Position numbers and translations under genes: made by a program. Positions 61,420-64,000 of a stretch of 64,000 nt of DNA are shown here, piece by piece (the stretch's first letter is position 1; every line of letters begins with the position of its first letter). A model generated the notes under the pieces. That model searched no databases and was not told the DNA's origin. It worked only from the letters and a program-made list of their open reading frames with translations. Origin of the DNA: UBA11051 sp964390495. GTDB taxonomy: Bacteria; Armatimonadota; Zipacnadia; Zipacnadales; UBA11051. The stretch covers positions 1-64,000 of the forward strand of contig CAYMIN010000013.1 of assembly GCA_964390495.1 (NCBI GenBank), written 5' to 3'.

Positions 61420-63117
61420 TTATTTCTCCTGCTTCGGCTGCTCCATCATAATGTCGTCAACGCTCTTGCCGGCCGGTATGAACGGGAACACGTTCTCTTC
61501 CTTGTTGACCACGAAGTCCATGAACACCGGCTTATCCTTGACCTCCAGGCCCTGCTCCAAGGTCTCGCGGACCTTGTCCGGCTCGGCGCAGCGCAGGCCT
61601 ACGCCTCCGTGCGCCTCGGCCATCCGCGCAAAGTCCGGGTTGCCGGTGAGGTCCACGCCCGAGAGCCGGTTGTCGAAGAACAGCTCCTGCCACTGCCGCA
61701 CCATACCCAGGTAGCTGTTGTTGAGAATCACCACCTTGACTGGCAGCTTATTGATGGTGGCGGTGGTCAGCTCCTGTTGGTTCATCTGGATGCTGCCGTC
61801 ACCGGCAATGTCAACGACCAGGTCGTCCGGGTTGCCCACCTGCGCACCGATCGCTGCCGGAAAGCCGTAGCCCATAGTGCCCAGGCCTCCGGAGCTCAAG
61901 AACCGGCGCGGCTTCTCCAGTTTGTAGTACTGCGCCGCCCACATCTGATTCTGGCCCACCTCGGTGGCGATTATGGCACTACCACCGGTCAGCTCATAGA
62001 GCTGCTCGACTATGTACTGGGGGGCGATGCCCTCATCAGGCATCGGGTAGCTTAGCGGGTGGGTGCGTCGCCACTCGAAAAGCTGCTGTTCCCACGGGCC
62101 CTTGTCGCGAGACTTGCAGGCCGCCACCAGTTTCTCCAGAGCAGCTCCGGCATCGGCGCAGATCCCCACCTTGACCGGGCGCAGCTTAGCAATCTCAGCC
62201 GCGTCAATATCAATATGAATCACCTGCGCCCCCGGCGCGAATTTCTCCAGGTCTCCGGTAATGCGGTCATCAAACCGCGCCCCGATCACGATCATCAGGT
62301 CGCTGTTTTGCAGCGCCGTCGAAGCGTAGGCCATCCCGTGCATCCCCGGCATCCCCATCGAGAGCTCGTGGCTTTCCGGAAAAGCCCCCTTGCCCATCAG
62401 CGTATGAATCACGCCGAGATTGCACTTGGTCGCCAACTCGATCAGCTTCTCCGCAGCGCCCGAGGCCACCACTCCGCCACCAATCATCAGGATTGGCCGC
62501 TTGGCCTCCTCGATCATCTGCGCCGCCTGGCGGATCAGCTCATCATCAACCGGCTGCGGCTCCTCATAACCGTCCAGCCCCTCGATGTTGCGCTCGGTCC
62601 AGGGTACCTCACCGATGCTGACATCAAACGGCACATCCACCAGCACCGGCCCGGGACGCCCTGTCCGCGCCAGGTAGAACGCCTCCCGGCAGATGTCCAC
62701 CAGCTCGGCCGGATTCGTCACCAGGTAGTTATGCTTCGTGACTGGGATGGTGACGCCGGTGGTGTCGGCCTCCTGGAAGGAGTCCTTGCCGATCAGATTG
62801 CGCTTGACCTGGCCGGTGATCGCCACCATCGGCACCGAATCCATGTAGGCGTTGGCCAGGCCGGTGACCAGGTTCAGTGCCCCCGGACCGCTGGTAGCCA
62901 TGCACACACCGACCCGGCCGGTCGAGCGCGCGTAGCCGTCGGCGGCGTGAGCCGCCCCCTGCTCGTGACGCGGCAGGATGTTTCTTATCTGCGAATCGTA
63001 CAGCGCATCATAGATCGGTATCACAGACCCGCCCGGGTATCCGAAGATCACATCCACACCTTCCTCCGCGAACACCTCAAGCATGCCCTGAGCACCGTTG
63101 ATCATCTTCTGACTCAT
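61420..63117 (-). CDS. ilvB: Acetolactate synthase large (catalytic) subunit
   Basis: The ThDP/FAD enzyme that condenses pyruvate to acetolactate. The 565-residue protein contains the FGYPGGSVIPIYDAL start, the catalytic Glu in LPRHEQGAAHAADGYAR, the FAD-linked central domain and the ThDP-Mg motif GDGSIQMNQQELTTA (~430-445), then NNSYLGMVRQWQELFF. SD is GAAGGAGGTAG. It lies between ilvD and ilvN in the operon. Confidence 0.96.
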   Translation of the reverse strand: MSQKMINGAQGMLEVFAEEGVDVIFGYPGGSVIPIYDALYDSQIRNILPRHEQGAAHAADGYARSTGRVGVCMATSGPGALNLVTGLANAYMDSVPMVAITGQVKRNLIGKDSFQEADTTGVTIPVTKHNYLVTNPAELVDICREAFYLARTGRPGPVLVDVPFDVSIGEVPWTERNIEGLDGYEEPQPVDDELIRQAAQMIEEAKRPILMIGGGVVASGAAEKLIELATKCNLGVIHTLMGKGAFPESHELSMGMPGMHGMAYASTALQNSDLMIVIGARFDDRITGDLEKFAPGAQVIHIDIDAAEIAKLRPVKVGICADAGAALEKLVAACKSRDKGPWEQQLFEWRRTHPLSYPMPDEGIAPQYIVEQLYELTGGSAIIATEVGQNQMWAAQYYKLEKPRRFLSSGGLGTMGYGFPAAIGAQVGNPDDLVVDIAGDGSIQMNQQELTTATINKLPVKVVILNNSYLGMVRQWQELFFDNRLSGVDLTGNPDFARMAEAHGGVGLRCAEPDKVRETLEQGLEVKDKPVFMDFVVNKEENVFPFIPAGKSVDDIMMEQPKQEK

Positions 63118-63178
63118 GGTACTACCTCCTTCGAACCGCCGGACTTCACCATACGGCTGTCGAAGCCCTCGGCTAGGC

Positions 63179-64000
63179 TCATTTCATCACTGCCCCGGAA
63201 GCCGCCGACTGCACAGAGCGTGCATAGCGCGCCAGCCAGCCGGTTGTGATCTTCGGCTCCGGTGCTTGCCAGGTCTCGCGACGCTTGGCCAGCTCTGCCT
63301 CATCCACCAGCAGTTCCAGGCTCCGGGCATCCAGGTCAATGGCTATCTCATCGCCGTCTTGGACCAGCGCCAGCGCACCACCGGCCGCAGCCTCCGGCGA
63401 GATATGCCCGACGCAGGGCCCGCGCGTGCCGCCGGAAAAGCGCCCATCGGTGAGCAGGCCGACCGATTCCTCCTTGCCCATGCCCGTCAGCGTCGCCGTC
63501 GGGTTGAGCATCTCCCGCATCCCCGGGCCGCCTCGCGGGCCCTCGTAGCGGATGATCGCCCAGGAGCCGTCGGGAATGGCGTCGGCCATGATCGCCTCCA
63601 GCGCCTCCTCCTCCGAATCGAAGCACACTGCCGTCCCCCGGAACTGGCGCATCTTCTCCGACACTGCCGACTGCTTGACGACCGCACCGTCCGGGCATAG
63701 GTTGCCACGCAGGACGGCGATACCACCCTCTTTCCGATACGCGCTATCCAGCGAGCGGATCACATCGCTGTCGGTCACACGGCCCTCGCCGGCGATCTCG
63801 GCGACCGTCTTGCCTGAGACCGTGATATTGTCATCCAGCAGCTCGGCCAGCACCGCGAAGGCCCCGGCTATACCTCCGGCCCAGTCGAAGTCCTCCATCA
63901 TATAGTCGCCGCCCGGGCGCAGGTGAGCTATCTGCGGCGTCTGCTTGGATAGCTCGTCAAACACCTCCAGGTTTATGTCCACACCGGCCTCGTAAGCGAT
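63179..64000 (-). CDS. ilvD: Dihydroxy-acid dehydratase, C-terminal part (cut by window end)
   Basis: Dehydrates dihydroxy-isovalerate and -methylvalerate in branched-chain synthesis using an Fe-S cluster. The visible ~273 residues are the C-terminal half: LRPGGDYMMEDFDWAGGI, GNLCPDGAVVKQSAV with a cluster-region Cys, YEGPRGGPGMREML, LLTDGRFSGGTRGPCVGHISPEAA. The frame is open to base 64000, so the N-terminus lies beyond. It is the first visible gene of the ilv operon; 61 bases before ilvB. Confidence 0.95.
   Translation of the reverse strand: MAYEAGVDINLEVFDELSKQTPQIAHLRPGGDYMMEDFDWAGGIAGAFAVLAELLDDNITVSGKTVAEIAGEGRVTDSDVIRSLDSAYRKEGGIAVLRGNLCPDGAVVKQSAVSEKMRQFRGTAVCFDSEEEALEAIMADAIPDGSWAIIRYEGPRGGPGMREMLNPTATLTGMGKEESVGLLTDGRFSGGTRGPCVGHISPEAAAGGALALVQDGDEIAIDLDARSLELLVDEAELAKRRETWQAPEPKITTGWLARYARSVQSAASGAVMK

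Noticed and set aside
63118..63178. T-box or leader-peptide attenuator inside the ilv operon
   Set aside because: The ilvD-ilvB gap is only 61 bases with a normal binding site; any leader would lie upstream of ilvD, outside the window.
62059..63249. 396-codon plus-strand open frame opposite ilvB
   Set aside because: IlvB is unambiguous on the minus strand; the opposite frame has Arg/His-rich shadow composition.

Overview
The window comes from a GC-rich bacterial chromosome. It reads as genuine chromosome, with no phage, transposon or plasmid genes. The organism is very probably diderm: at 52142-54124 there is a secreted protein with an invasin-type Ig domain, an LptA/OstA-like middle and a beta-rich C-terminal half ending in Phe, as expected of an outer-membrane barrel. 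Type Z (zinc) S14, a zinc-type S4, zinc-binding L36 and L24, and secreted FlgD-Ig-tailed proteins give the window a character unlike model Proteobacteria or Firmicutes. I cannot assign the phylum from sequence alone; an Armatimonadota-like or other little-studied diderm lineage is only a guess.

Region 1 (1-19.8 kb) is one long plus-strand translation superoperon: the end of tuf, then the S10, spc and alpha gene sets (rpsJ to rplQ with secY, adk, map, infA, rpoA), then truA, rplM and rpsI. Gene order is classical except for two things. A divergent EF-G-like GTPase sits between rpsQ and rplN, and rpsE (S5) is absent from its usual place between rplR and rpmD. S3 carries a ~115-residue acidic tail. 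Two tandem hairpins follow rpsI.

Region 2 (19.8-35.6 kb) holds housekeeping genes: a secreted glycoside-hydrolase-like protein, two CNNM/CBS/CorC membrane proteins, an M48 metalloprotease, pheA (minus strand), accD and accA for malonyl-CoA synthesis, a tRNA-Leu(CAA) on the minus strand with its own promoter and terminator, sppA, polA, rpsA (S1, again with a long charged tail) and coaE.

Region 3 (35.6-54.1 kb) is the most novel part: seven consecutive plus-strand genes for exported proteins. Three large proteins (a WD40-like/carboxypeptidase-regulatory giant, a subtilisin-family protease and an unknown) share a homologous ~430-470-residue C-terminal tail ending in a FlgD-type Ig domain. Two smaller proteins share the order signal peptide, CsgG/FlgT-like region, hydrophobic segment, fibronectin-like region. 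A clostripain-family (C11) cysteine protease and the predicted outer-membrane protein complete the set. I infer a cell-surface protein export, processing or display locus.

Region 4 (54.1-64 kb) contains uvrB and uvrC (excision repair), with uvrC flanked by copies of a palindromic intergenic repeat. Convergent to these is a minus-strand branched-chain amino-acid operon, ilvD-ilvB-ilvN-(pentapeptide protein)-(small membrane protein)-ilvC, cut by the window end inside ilvD. The ilvC product has an acidic cofactor-loop sequence that suggests NADH rather than NADPH use. Recognisable promoters repeatedly show an extended -10 (TGnTATAAT type), in two cases with a TTGGCA -35 box.
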